A DNA stretch of 19,412 nt. Source: Flavobacteriales bacterium (lineage in GTDB: Bacteria; Bacteroidota; Bacteroidia; Flavobacteriales_F; PHOS-HE28). The notes under the pieces were generated by a model. It saw only the letters and a list, made by a program, of their open reading frames with translations. It searched no databases and was not told the DNA's origin. Of this stretch, positions 10,824-18,549 are shown one piece after another. The first letter of the stretch is position 1, and each line of letters opens with the position of its first letter. The position numbers were made by a program, and so were the translations under genes. The stretch covers positions 1 to 19,412 of the forward strand of contig JADJOG010000048.1 of the NCBI GenBank assembly GCA_016713865.1, written 5' to 3'.

Positions 10824-11756
10824 CTATTCAACTTTCGCTACACGGATTCTTGCCGTCCATCGGCCGGTATCGCTGCGAATGATCGCGGTGTAAAGGCCGG
10901 GAGTCAGCTCACTAGCCGCAAGAGCGCCGTTCTGATCGATCGCCTTCTCCAGCACGCGCTTGCCTTGCTGATCAATGAAGGTCGCGATTGCTCCAATTGG
11001 TAATTCCTCCGCTTTGAAATTCAGGACATCGGCAAAGGGATTCGGCCAAACGGCGATGCCTGCGTTCGCTTGCGCCTCGCGCAACGATGTGGTGATCGAA
11101 GGAGGTCCGAACGAGACATTATCCAGGTAGTAGTTGGCCCAGACGGAGTTGGTCGCTTGCGGATAGAACTCCGCGAAGCCAAGCACCGGATTGAAAACCG
11201 TGTTCCCATTGAAATCCACATTGTAAGGCCAGGAGCCGATGGTGGCTCCGTTCACGCGCAGGGTGGCGAAATCCGTGTCGAGGTTCACCGTGATGGTTAC
11301 GTCATTCCAAGCGTCCTGCACGTACCAGCCGCCAGCGAAGGTGATATGCGCTGCATTCAGGTTCACGTGCCCGCCGTCGTAGAAGAAGACTTCAAGCGCG
11401 CCAAGCCCCGGACCACGTTGGATGTTGAAGTAAGCGCTGCTACCGGATGGCACATAGAGGTCGAAATCCAGTTCCCAGATGCCCGTGCTCTTGTTCAGAT
11501 AGAGCACGATGTCCGTGGCGCCGCCATTGGCCGCGGTCTGCGTGAAGCGGGCGCTCTTCGATCCCGAGCTGGCGAACTGATCGGCGATGGGCGCATCCTG
11601 CGGTGTGCCGGGGAGGAAGTTCCACGTGTTCCAAACGGAGGGATTGCTCTGCGCAAGGAAGCTCCCAACGCTGTAGTTCTCGAAGTCATCGAAGATCGTT
11701 TGCGCCGAAAGCGCAGGCACGAGCAACAGGCACAAAGTGGATAGGAGCTGGCGCAT
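10824..11756 (-). CDS. Secreted T9SS type A sorting-domain protein with lectin-like body
   Basis: An intact protein of 310 residues. The ATG at 11756 is chosen because it begins a good signal peptide, MRQLLSTLCLLLVPALSAQ; the open frame extends upstream but without signal-like sequence. The body (TIFDDFENYSVGSFLAQ, SGSKSARFTQTAANGGATDI, IWELDFDLYVPSGSSAYFNI, DAWNDVTITVNLDTDFATLR, YYLDNVSFG) has the layout of a concanavalin/LamG-like jelly roll: a 'DDFE..' opening, tandem strands and a final 'DNV' strand. The sorting domain starts IAVWPNPFADVLNFKAEEL and ends GLYTAIIRSDTGRWTARIRV. The likely product is a carbohydrate- or surface-binding secreted protein; no catalytic residues can be assigned. 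It faces the delta-60 gene tail to tail. Confidence 0.88.
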   Translation of the reverse strand: MRQLLSTLCLLLVPALSAQTIFDDFENYSVGSFLAQSNPSVWNTWNFLPGTPQDAPIADQFASSGSKSARFTQTAANGGATDIVLYLNKSTGIWELDFDLYVPSGSSAYFNIQRGPGLGALEVFFYDGGHVNLNAAHITFAGGWYVQDAWNDVTITVNLDTDFATLRVNGATIGSWPYNVDFNGNTVFNPVLGFAEFYPQATNSVWANYYLDNVSFGPPSITTSLREAQANAGIAVWPNPFADVLNFKAEELPIGAIATFIDQQGKRVLEKAIDQNGALAASELTPGLYTAIIRSDTGRWTARIRVAKVE

Positions 11757-11991
11757 GGTGGAGGAATGTGAATGCAAGCTAACCCCCGTTCCATGCTTGT
11801 CGCGGCCACCATGTGCAAGCGGCTTGTTGTTGATCCAGCGGAGCATGGATCCCCGTTAGCTGGGCGTGAGTGATGTTCTTCATAGCCGCTGGGAGATGCG
11901 AACTCCCTGGCGTGCGTTCGCATTGATCAAGAACAGAACACCACGCGAACGACCAGGCATACTGATCCACCGCAAGGCGCGTTGTCGCACC

Positions 11992-12672
11992 ATGAAATCG
12001 AAACCCATGCTTCTTCGGGCACTCGCCCTAGTGGTGATCGCAACGCTGACCCGATCCGATGCGATGAGCCAGATGACCCGGTTCGAAGCCGGGCTGCAGG
12101 GCGGTCCAAGTATCGGATGGTTGCGCGGCAACAGCGCGGTTGATGAAACTGATGCGCTTGTCGGCCCTTCCGCTGGTCTCACGGTGCAGTACAACCTTTC
12201 CTCTACGACAGGGATCCGCCTCGGCGCGGGATACCAGCAGAAAGGCTCCAGCACCAAGGTCGCTTTCACCGACAGCAATGGCAGCACTGTTGCTGAGGGC
12301 ACTGCGCGCTACGAGCTGCAATACCTCAGCATCCCGCTGATGCTCCGATTCGGTTTCGGCGATAAGGTCAGGGTCACAGCCGGTGCTGGTGGTTATGCCG
12401 GCGTGCTGATGTCAGCGCAACTCACATCCAAAGGCTTCGACATTGGGGACCAGACCGTGACCGACGATTTCGAGAACCTTGATCTCGGCATCTGCGCAAG
12501 CATAGCGGGATCCATGCAACTCAGCACGCACCTCGGACTGAACGTTGAGGCGCGCTACGACAAGGGACTCACCAACATCAGCGCATTGCCCGTGATCAAT
12601 GACGACAGCATACGCACCAACGCGGTGTGCCTGCTTGTTGGTTGCAGCTATCGTTTCGGTAGCGCGCTCTAG
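11992..12672 (+). CDS. Outer-membrane beta-barrel protein (PorT-like)
   Basis: An intact 226-residue protein. ATG 11992 gives the signal peptide MLLRALALVVIATLTRSDAM after MKSKP; the in-frame sequence upstream to 11866 lacks features and is probably untranslated. The mature part starts RFEAGLQGGPSIGWLRGN and shows the amphipathic strands and glycine/aromatic turns of the Bacteroidota outer-membrane barrel family often labelled PorT: GLTVQYNLSSTTGIRLGAGY, ARYELQYLSIPLMLRFGFGD, VRVTAGAGGYAGVLMSAQL and HLGLNVEARYDKGLTNIS. It ends with an aromatic-containing last strand (VCLLVGCSYRFGSAL). The fold suggests eight strands. Specific role unknown. It is followed after 36 bp by the aldehyde dehydrogenase, possibly one transcript. 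Confidence 0.87.
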   Translation: MKSKPMLLRALALVVIATLTRSDAMSQMTRFEAGLQGGPSIGWLRGNSAVDETDALVGPSAGLTVQYNLSSTTGIRLGAGYQQKGSSTKVAFTDSNGSTVAEGTARYELQYLSIPLMLRFGFGDKVRVTAGAGGYAGVLMSAQLTSKGFDIGDQTVTDDFENLDLGICASIAGSMQLSTHLGLNVEARYDKGLTNISALPVINDDSIRTNAVCLLVGCSYRFGSAL

Positions 12673-12708
12673 CGCTTGTGTGCAAAGCCATCGGTCTATC
12701 TTCGACCC

Positions 12709-14189
12709 ATGGCGAAAAAGAACGCGATCGACTGGGCATTGGCCCCTGCACCGGAGTCGAAGGACCACGTCAAGATCCAAGAGCAATACGAGCTCTTCAT
12801 CAACGGCAAGTGGGTGAAGCCCAAGAGCGGTAAGTACTTCGACACCATCAACCCCGCCAACGAGCAGAAGCTCGCGCGCATCGCTGAGGCCAACGCCGCC
12901 GACGTGGACGCCGCCGTCAAAGCCGCCCGCACCGCCTACGACACCGTGTGGAGCAAGATGCCCGCGGCCGAACGCGCCAAGTACATCTACCGCATCGCGC
13001 GGCTGTTGCAAGAGAAAGCCCGCGAGTTCGCCGTTATCGAGAGCATGGACGGCGGCAAGGCCATCCGTGAAAGCCGCGACGTGGACGTGCCGCTCGCCGC
13101 CGCGCACTTCTTCTACTACGCCGGTTGGGCCGACAAGCTCCACTATGCCTTCCCCGGCAAGACCCCCGGCTCGGGGGCCGGGGCAGGCGTATCGCCGCTC
13201 GGCGTCGCGGGCCAGGTCATCCCCTGGAACTTCCCGCTGCTCATGGCCGCGTGGAAGCTCGCGCCCGCACTGGCCTGCGGCAACACCGTGGTGCTCAAAC
13301 CCGCCGAGACCACGCCGCTCACCGCGCTCACCCTCGCGAGCATGCTGCAAGAAGCCGAGCTCCCCGATGGCGTCGTCAACATCGTCACCGGCGCGGGGGC
13401 CACGGGCGCGGCGGTGGTCAACCATCCCGATGTCAACAAGGTCGCCTTCACCGGCAGCACCGGCGTGGGCAAGCTCATCCAGCGCGCCACCGCGGGCAGT
13501 GGCAAGAAGCTCACCCTCGAGCTCGGCGGCAAGGCGGCCAACATCATCTTCGCCGATGCCGCCATCGACCAGGCCGTCGAAGGCATCATCAACGGCATCT
13601 ACTTCAACCAGGGCCACGTGTGCTGCGCCGGCAGCCGCCTCTTCGTGGAGGAAGGCGTGTACGACGAAGTGATGCGCAAGCTCAAGCACCGCATGCGCTC
13701 GCTCGTGGTGGGCGATCCGCTCGACAAGAACACCGACATCGGCGCCATCAACAGCCGCGAGCAGCTCGGCACCATCAACAAGTACCTCAAGGCTGGCGTG
13801 GCCGATGGAGCCGAGATGTACCAGCCCACCTGCGACATCCCCAGCAAAGGCTTCTGGTGCAGGCCCACGCTCTTCCTCAACGTGGCGCAGAGCGCGCGCA
13901 TCGCGCAGGAGGAGATCTTCGGCCCCGTGCTCGCCGTGCAGACCTTCCGCACCGTGGACGAGGTGATCCAGAAAGCCAACAACACGCCCTACGGCCTCAG
14001 CGCCGGCGTATGGACGGACAAAAGGCAGCAAGATCTTCCAACCTCACCAGCAAATTGCGCGCGGGCGTCATCTGGGCCAACACCTACAACAAGTTCGATC
14101 CCACCTCACCCTTCGGCGGGTACAAGGAGAGCGGGTATGGACGGGAAGGTGGGTTGCATGGGTTGGAGGCGTACTTGAATCTGAACTGA
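12709..14189 (+). CDS. NAD(P)-dependent aldehyde dehydrogenase, one frameshift
   Basis: An aldehyde dehydrogenase of about 494 residues, normal length for the family, oxidising an aldehyde to an acid with NAD(P)+. ATG 12709 begins MAKKNAIDWALAPAP; the domain starts at YELFINGKWVKPKSG. Catalytic residues are visible: Asn174 in VIPWNFPLLMAAWKL, Glu271 in LTLELGGKAANIIF and the nucleophile Cys305 in FNQGHVCCAGSRLFV. The Glu-Cys spacing of 34 equals that of mammalian ALDH2. FTGSTGVGKLI marks the coenzyme loop. The frame breaks at the A run 14020-14023; adding one A joins GVWTDK to KAARSSNLTSKLRAGVIWAN, and the true end is YGREGGLHGLEAYLNLN. A stretch before the Asn (about 13165-13200, GSGAGAGVSPLG) differs from the usual REPxG and may hold another error. 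Substrate cannot be told. Confidence 0.93.
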
Positions 14190-14214
14190 TGCATGGGGGC
14201 TCCGGTCATCACGA

Positions 14215-14331
14215 GCGTTAGTGAAGTGAGGGCGTTCCGGCTCGAAGACTCGCCGTCGGGCCATTCGCTGCAAGTCCTCGGCGGCCTCGTTCCTCAGCCG
14301 CCTGTGGGCTTTCCGCTGCTGTCCCTAACGC
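14215..14331. repeat. Intergenic element with 7-bp terminal inverted repeats
   Basis: Between the aldehyde dehydrogenase and the WG-repeat gene lies a 117-base GC-rich segment starting gcgttag and ending ctaacgc, exact inverted repeats; 9 of the first 11 bases pair. A smaller inverted repeat (ggcggc and gccgcc, 14280-14302) lies inside. No target duplication is seen at the ends. It may be a REP- or MITE-like element or simply a folded untranslated leader. It carries no gene I can support. Confidence 0.35.
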
Positions 14332-14338
14332 GAAATGC

Positions 14339-15035
14339 ATGTCCGCACAAATGACCTCGACTACACTTCTTGTGATCGGCGTACTCGCCGTTGCGGTCTC
14401 CGCGGTTCTCGTTTCGTGCCGTGGCAATTCGCAGGAACGCTCCGACAAGGAGATCTTCGAAGACGTGCTGAATGACCCGCGGGTCAACAGCCGTGAAGTA
14501 GGAGAGCGCGAAGGCATCGAGTTCTTCCAGGTCATGGAGAATGGTAAGACCGGCTTTCGGGATTTGGATGGCCACATTGTGATTGAACCGAAGTACGAGA
14601 GCGCAGAGATGTTCTCTGAAGGCCTGTCGGCTGTCACGCTGACCGAGAAGGGGTTGACAGGCTACATCAACACGAAGGGGGAAATGGTCATCCCGCCAAC
14701 TTTCGAGTATGCTGGGAGCTTCGGGAATGGGCTCGCGCCGTATCGAGCTAACGACCTCTATGGCTTCATTGATCGGACGGGTAAACCAGTGCTCCAGCCG
14801 AAGTATGCTTGGGTCGATCAGTTTTCCGAAGGATTCTGTGTTGTCCGGGACGGTGCAGGCCGGCATGCTTTCATTGACACAACCGGTACTCCTTTTGACC
14901 GAGTTCAAGTTCCAGTACGCGCGAGCATTTGAAGGCGGCAAAGCGAAAGTGCAACTGGACAACAAGTGGGGTGCGATCGACAAGAAGGGCGCTGTTGTTG
15001 TCGACTTCATCCACCAGTACGCTGACTTCGAGTGA
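14339..15035 (+). CDS. WG-repeat lipoprotein, one frameshift
   Basis: A protein of about 230 residues. ATG 14339 or, more fitting, ATG 14351 (MTSTTLLVIGVLAVAVSAVL) leads to a lipobox, LVSC at residues 20-23 counted from 14351, so it is probably lipid-anchored. The body is a row of WG (KWG/TG-type) repeats: GKTGFRDLDGHIVIEPKYES, GLTGYINTKGEMVIPPTFEY, DLYGFIDRTGKPVLQPKYAW, RHAFIDTTGTP and KWGAIDKKGAVVVDF, with FSEGLSAV and FSEGFCVV linkers. The break is at the T run 14893-14896; removing one T joins GTP to LTEFKFQYARAFEGG. WG repeats form a beta-rich scaffold without known activity. It is 21 bp upstream of the AbiV-like gene and likely in its operon. Base composition here is less GC-rich than in the dehydrogenase. 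Confidence 0.85.
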
Positions 15036-15056
15036 ACAGGTAGACGTTTGGTTACA

Positions 15057-15726
15057 ATGAAGGGAACACAGTACTCACAAAGGCTGTCGCCAAGGAAGGC
15101 CGCAGAAGGAATGGCGGCTGCAACTGAGAATGCCGTCTCCCTGCTTTCCGATGCCCAGTTGCTTTTTGACAATGTGCGCTATGAGCGTTCAGTAGCACTC
15201 GCGATTCTTGCAATTGAAGACGCGGGCAAGGTGAGTATCCTTCGACTCATTCTGGTTCAAGACGACCCCAAGGAGATCAACCGTTCGTGGAAGGACTATC
15301 GCAGTCATACGAGCAAGAACGTGCAATGGCAGTTGCCAGCACTTGTCGCTGACGGAGCAGGACAGCTTGAGGAGTTCCGCGGTCTATTCGATCGGAATAG
15401 CAGTCATGCGGCACAGCTCGATACTCTCAAGCAAGCCGCATTCTACACGGATGCTGTTGGTGCTTGTGATTGGACTACCCCGAAACAGATCGTCACGAAG
15501 GAAGTTGCCGAAGCCATCATGCTAATTGCAGGTGCTGGTTCTCGCAGCGGATACGGCGATGTGTACTGAGCCAGCGCTCGAACTTTGGCTGAAGCATATG
15601 AAGCCTGCTCAAGGGAAGGATATGCTCACGATGAAGCAGGCACTGATCAACTGCTATCAAGAAGCGGAGGACTTAGGAATTCTTCCAAAGGGCAAGACAA
15701 AGGACATGATTGGCTTTGTTCTCTAA
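15057..15726 (+). CDS. AbiV-family abortive infection protein (HEPN), one frameshift
   Basis: A protein of about 222 residues resembling the AbiV family, whose Lactococcus founder blocks phage growth by abortive infection. ATG 15057 is preferred to the TTG at 15048. Family hallmarks: an N-terminal helix RKAAEGMAAATENAVSLLSD, then RYERSVALAILAIEDAGKVS with the ExGK element at residues 54-58, and WKDYRSHTSKNVQWQLP at about 78-94. The C-terminal half has LELWLKHMKPAQGKDMLTMK and a final helix. The break is at 15524-15527; dropping one base joins AEAIML to QVLVLAADTAMCTEPALEL. No canonical RX4-6H is obvious, so nuclease activity should not be assumed. It sits between the WG lipoprotein and a second HEPN-like gene (18 bp gap). 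Local GC is low: 27 of 60 at 15661-15720 by hand count. Confidence 0.82.
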
Positions 15727-15744
15727 AGACCAAGATGGGGCAGT

Positions 15745-16185
15745 ATGCAGAAAGAGGAATGTTTGCAGGAGATGGAAGTGTTGTGGAAGAACTTCACGAC
15801 CGTCCGTGGTGCGTTGCCCTACTTACGCCCGAACCGTGTAGGACAGAGGAGGGTTGCCTCCCCTGGCTTTTACAAAGTCAAGGGCATCGACTTGGCACTT
15901 GAGTTCTCGAAGCCCCTGGATGAATCTGACATCAAGAGGTACAATGGCATGGGGTACTGGGTGAACCAAAGCTTTGTCATTTGGCTCTATGCCCTATTGG
16001 AGTACTTCGGCCTGGTCGAGTCGATTGACATGACACATCCGAACGGGGCGGATGTGAACATCCTTCGTCGCTTGAGAAGGATTTTCGCCCACACAAATGG
16101 TCGCTACAACTCGAATGACCCCGATGAGAAGAAGCTGTTCGACGCCATCATTGAAAGGTATCACCCCCGGAATAGTAGACCCTGA
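15745..16185 (+). CDS. Small HEPN-like protein next to AbiV
   Basis: An intact 146-residue protein beginning MQKEECLQEMEVLWKNFTTV, 18 bp after the AbiV-like stop. The C-terminal third holds a helix pair, SFVIWLYALLEYFGLV and DVNILRRLRRIFAHTNGRYN. R111-R-I-F-A-H116 fits the RX4-6H motif of HEPN domains, many of which are RNases in toxin-antitoxin and phage-defence systems. The N-terminal part (RGALPYLRPNRVG, GFYKVKGIDLALEFSKPLD) is not recognised. No signal peptide or membrane helix, so cytoplasmic. The tight spacing suggests co-expression with the AbiV-like protein, as a partner or a second effector. HEPN identity is inferred from motif and helix context, not from a search. Confidence 0.7.
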   Translation: MQKEECLQEMEVLWKNFTTVRGALPYLRPNRVGQRRVASPGFYKVKGIDLALEFSKPLDESDIKRYNGMGYWVNQSFVIWLYALLEYFGLVESIDMTHPNGADVNILRRLRRIFAHTNGRYNSNDPDEKKLFDAIIERYHPRNSRP

Positions 16186-16290
16186 GCGGTTCCAATCTTC
16201 AGATTGATGAAGTGTGAGCGCATGTACCTCGGCGTAAGGAAGTATGTCGAATCTCGCGATTGAAAGCCCCTAACTCGATCGCAACATCCC

Positions 16291-16332
16291 CATGCCCCGC
16301 CTCATCGTCCACGGTTTCACCATCTCGCTGGC
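16291..16332 (+). repeat. Leader repeat, copy A
   Basis: Start of the lipoprotein gene. These 42 bases match 16701-16742 with 5 mismatches and encode the shared leader MPRLIxHGFTxSLA. It marks a duplicated 5' gene end. Confidence 0.8.
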
Positions 16333-16696
16333 CGTCCTTTGGCTGTCCTGCTCCTCAACGGAAGGTAAGCTCGATGGGGAGTGGTCTGGTCGGGTGGTCT
16401 GTAGGTGCCAAGGAGAAACCATGATCGACGATGGCCTCGAGGGGGACCTGCACTTTGAGTTCAGACGTGATGGAACCTTCCGGACATGGATGGACCCTAA
16501 GGTCGAAGGTGCTTGGGGCGTCAATGGTGTCTATCGGGTGGAGGGCGATTCACTGATCTGGAAGCATGAGTTCGTGAACAGCACTTGGGGCGGTGCAAGG
16601 ATCTTGATGATGACCAAAGACTCGATTGTGTTCGAAGAATCTCCCGAAAAGGGCTGCATCTGCACGAGCCACTTGCGGCGTGAGCACCAGCAATGA
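16292..16696 (+). CDS. Putative lipoprotein with lipocalin-like body
   Basis: An intact 134-residue protein. Leader MPRLIVHGFTISLAVLWLSC with Cys20 as likely lipidation site (W-L-S-C, a loose Bacteroidota lipobox). The mature part is strand-rich: LDGEWSGRVVCRCQGE, LHFEFRRDGTFRTWMD, GAWGVNGVYRVEGDSLIWKH and MMTKDSIVFEESPEKGCIC. 'GxW.G ... DGTF ... Y.V.gd.L' is the usual sketch of small lipocalin-like domains in this phylum. Two Cys pairs (CRC, CIC) could be bridged. Its first 42 bases are nearly repeated at the start of the next gene, and its TGA overlaps that gene's ATG (ATGA at 16693-16696). Function unknown. Confidence 0.72.
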   Translation: MPRLIVHGFTISLAVLWLSCSSTEGKLDGEWSGRVVCRCQGETMIDDGLEGDLHFEFRRDGTFRTWMDPKVEGAWGVNGVYRVEGDSLIWKHEFVNSTWGGARILMMTKDSIVFEESPEKGCICTSHLRREHQQ

Positions 16697-17022
16697 ACAC
16701 CATGCCCCGCCTCATAATCCACGGCTTCACCCTCTCGCTCGCACCCCGCACCTTCCGTCCCGCCCTACCGGCAGTCCTCGCCACCCTGGCAGCGCTGTTC
16801 CGCTGCACATTGTCGCATGCGCAGATCATCGACCTCACCTACATCCTTGCCGTGGATCGCCGCGTTCAGGAGATCGCCGCGGCAAAGGACCATGAGATCA
16901 GGGCACTCGAGAACGAGGAGTTCCTGGAGCAGATGACCGGATCGGCTATGCGAAAGCCATCAAACCAAAAAGACCTCCACCGCGTCCAGCGTTTTACGCT
17001 GCGCGTAAGTGAGCTCTTTTAG
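16693..17022 (+). CDS. Small secreted protein, probably 3'-truncated (copy 1)
   Basis: An open frame of 109 residues whose start overlaps the preceding stop; ATG 16702 would match the paralogous leader better. Leader MPRLIIHGFTLSLA copies that of the lipoprotein before it, then a second hydrophobic stretch ALPAVLATLAALFRCTLSHA and the mature part QIIDLTYILAVDRRVQEIAA followed by KDHEIRALENEEFLEQ. That mature segment is repeated at 18591-18700 beyond the HEAT gene. From about 16935 the frame enters sequence antisense to the end of the HEAT gene (63-base overlap), so the last 30 residues are probably not native. Most likely a gene cut off by arrival of the HEAT segment. Protein family not recognised. 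Confidence 0.5.
   Translation: MNTMPRLIIHGFTLSLAPRTFRPALPAVLATLAALFRCTLSHAQIIDLTYILAVDRRVQEIAAAKDHEIRALENEEFLEQMTGSAMRKPSNQKDLHRVQRFTLRVSELF
16701..16742 (+). repeat. Leader repeat, copy B
   Basis: Start of the truncated small secreted-protein gene; 37 of 42 bases equal copy A at 16291. After it the two genes share nothing, so the leader was joined to two different bodies. Confidence 0.8.
16821..16930 (+). repeat. 110-bp direct repeat, left copy, flanking the HEAT gene
   Basis: Matches 18591-18700 at 102 of 110 bases with no gaps, ending 30 bases before the HEAT gene's stop. Most differences change the amino acid (Leu-Ser, Ala-Asp, His-Tyr, Ala-Thr). Weaker similarity with gaps extends upstream (cctaccgg and ctgttccgc blocks). 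Confidence 0.88.
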
Positions 17023-18528
17023 ACCCGCCCGAACATTGCCCAAGGCAATCCGGGTCCTTTCGATAGCCTGAGGGGAAGCAATCGTGAACAGATTACAGGC
17101 GTAACGCTCCCAAGCGTTCAAGTTCACCCACGCCTGGTCGGCCACTTTTGATGTCCCATCCAGACAAGCTTTAAGGGTATGCGGAAGCGAGCCCCAACCA
17201 CCGAACTTGTTCAACAAGGACAGGCCAGCTAAGCGATGCATGACCTGTTCGGATGCCAACAAGCTCAACGCTCTATCGAACACAGCCTGATCGTGGCGCT
17301 CAAGGAGAATAGCTTCGGCCTTCGCGCGGATACGCTTGTTCCGGTCCACGATCATCAACATGGCGTGTTCGTACGCTTGGTCCGGTGCAAGACCAGCCAG
17401 CGCCATCAGTGCAGCTTGTCTTACAGTTGGATCGGAATGTGCGGTGTAGGGAACGACATCGGTCACGTGTTCGGTGCCCTTCGCATCGCGCAATCCCAGG
17501 AGACATCCATCCACCCTGATGCCACGCTTGAGATGTTCGCGGTAATGTTCCACGAGCGCCTCACGGGCCAGGGCCAGGCGCTTTGCAGCCATGTTCCGCA
17601 CATCCAATGACGGGTCGGTCAACGCAAGGGTGAGTGTTGCTGGTGTTGCGCGGTCGCGACGGATGAGTTCCTTGAACGCACTGGTTCGCACACTTGGGAA
17701 TGGATCGTTCAACGCACCTTCCAGCAACCCGCTCGACCAGTCCTCGGAAAGCGCTACCACATGCCTGACGGTTGCAAGGCGGACAAGGAAGCTGCGATCG
17801 GTGAGGAAGGTGCCCAGCATCACTTCACCACACCTGTGCTCGGCGAGCAAATAGCGAATGACCCTGAACCGCGATGCATCGCCAAGTTCTTGCACCTCGA
17901 TCAGCAATTGGGCTGGGTCCACGTCATGCACCAACCAGCGCATGACCTCTTGGTACACCGCGACCAGATCGACGCGCTTGACCTGCAACAGGGACTCGAT
18001 CTCGTGGATGGCAGCCAGGAACCCCTTTCGGAACTCAGTTGCTTTGTATTGGGCCAGCGTCTTCGCGGCCTGGATGCGGACCTGTGGCACCCAGTCCCCA
18101 GCCCTGCGCAAGATGAAGGGGATGTAACGCCAGTCGGTCGCACTGGCAATCTGTTCAAGCGCGGCCTGACGTACGTATCCATTGCCGTTTATGCTCGCGA
18201 TGCTCACCAGTGTCACAGCCTCGTCCGCTGGTCTGTTGCCGCGCCAGAAGGCTGGGTCAGACGTCTGAAGCGGCATGCCGCTCATGCGCTCCTCAAGTTC
18301 CCTGACACCTTTCAATTCGTGGAAGCGAGATACGATGACAGCGGCTGCGATCTCTTGCACAAAGGGTTCCTCATCACGCGTAGCCGACATGATGATGCCA
18401 TCCAAGTACCTATCTAAGTGACGAGCCAGTTCCGAGATGCACTTGATCTTGTCGGTGTAGGACACGCGGAACTGGAACAAGCCTGTGGTCTTGCCCTGGA
18501 TGGTCTTGATGCAGTTCTGCACATCCAT
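16960..18528 (-). CDS. HEAT-repeat protein
   Basis: An intact 522-residue protein, ATG 18528 to TGA 16960, with no signal peptide or membrane helix, so cytoplasmic. After an N-terminal helical region (residues 1-110, including HLDRYLDGIIMSATRDEEPF) it is a chain of HEAT/PBS-type helix pairs: GYVRQAALEQIASATDW (about 117), PQVRIQAAKTLAQY (148), FLVRLATVRHVVALSEDW, FPSVRTSAFKELIRRD (about 282), LDVRNMAAKRLALAREA, PTVRQAALMALAGLAPDQ and RIRAKAEAILLERHDQ. The recurring Val-Arg-xx-Ala is typical. Such solenoids bind proteins or nucleic acids; no catalytic residues are seen. It lies alone between two near-identical direct repeats, opposite in direction to them, and has no frameshift. The actual role is unknown. 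Confidence 0.88.
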   Translation of the reverse strand: MDVQNCIKTIQGKTTGLFQFRVSYTDKIKCISELARHLDRYLDGIIMSATRDEEPFVQEIAAAVIVSRFHELKGVRELEERMSGMPLQTSDPAFWRGNRPADEAVTLVSIASINGNGYVRQAALEQIASATDWRYIPFILRRAGDWVPQVRIQAAKTLAQYKATEFRKGFLAAIHEIESLLQVKRVDLVAVYQEVMRWLVHDVDPAQLLIEVQELGDASRFRVIRYLLAEHRCGEVMLGTFLTDRSFLVRLATVRHVVALSEDWSSGLLEGALNDPFPSVRTSAFKELIRRDRATPATLTLALTDPSLDVRNMAAKRLALAREALVEHYREHLKRGIRVDGCLLGLRDAKGTEHVTDVVPYTAHSDPTVRQAALMALAGLAPDQAYEHAMLMIVDRNKRIRAKAEAILLERHDQAVFDRALSLLASEQVMHRLAGLSLLNKFGGWGSLPHTLKACLDGTSKVADQAWVNLNAWERYACNLFTIASPQAIERTRIALGNVRAGLKELTYAQRKTLDAVEVFLV

Positions 18529-18549
18529 ACTTCAAAGAAAGGGACTTCG

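Noticed and set aside
12412..14031. 539-residue open frame on the minus strand across the aldehyde dehydrogenase
   Set aside because: It is the mirror of a GC-rich coding frame, rich in Ala/Gly/Val/His/Leu without any domain, while the plus strand has all ALDH catalytic motifs.
14215..14331. Possible integron attC site (gttag and ctaac ends)
   Set aside because: attC sites run from AAC to GTT on the top strand; here GTT comes first and AAC last on both strands, and the core GTTRRRY does not match.
15585..15902. Alternative plus-strand frame over the AbiV/HEPN junction
   Set aside because: It spans the end of one gene and the start of the next in a third frame, with no motif; the HEPN-like frame is longer and has the RX4H motif.
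16270..16838. Minus-strand open frames opposite the lipoprotein and small secreted genes
   Set aside because: No leader or domain; forward frames have duplicated leaders and overlapping stop/start codons.
17236..18417. Plus-strand open frames inside the HEAT gene (for example 17236-17610 and 17761-18417)
   Set aside because: They lack domains and start signals, while the minus strand gives one uninterrupted 522-residue solenoid.
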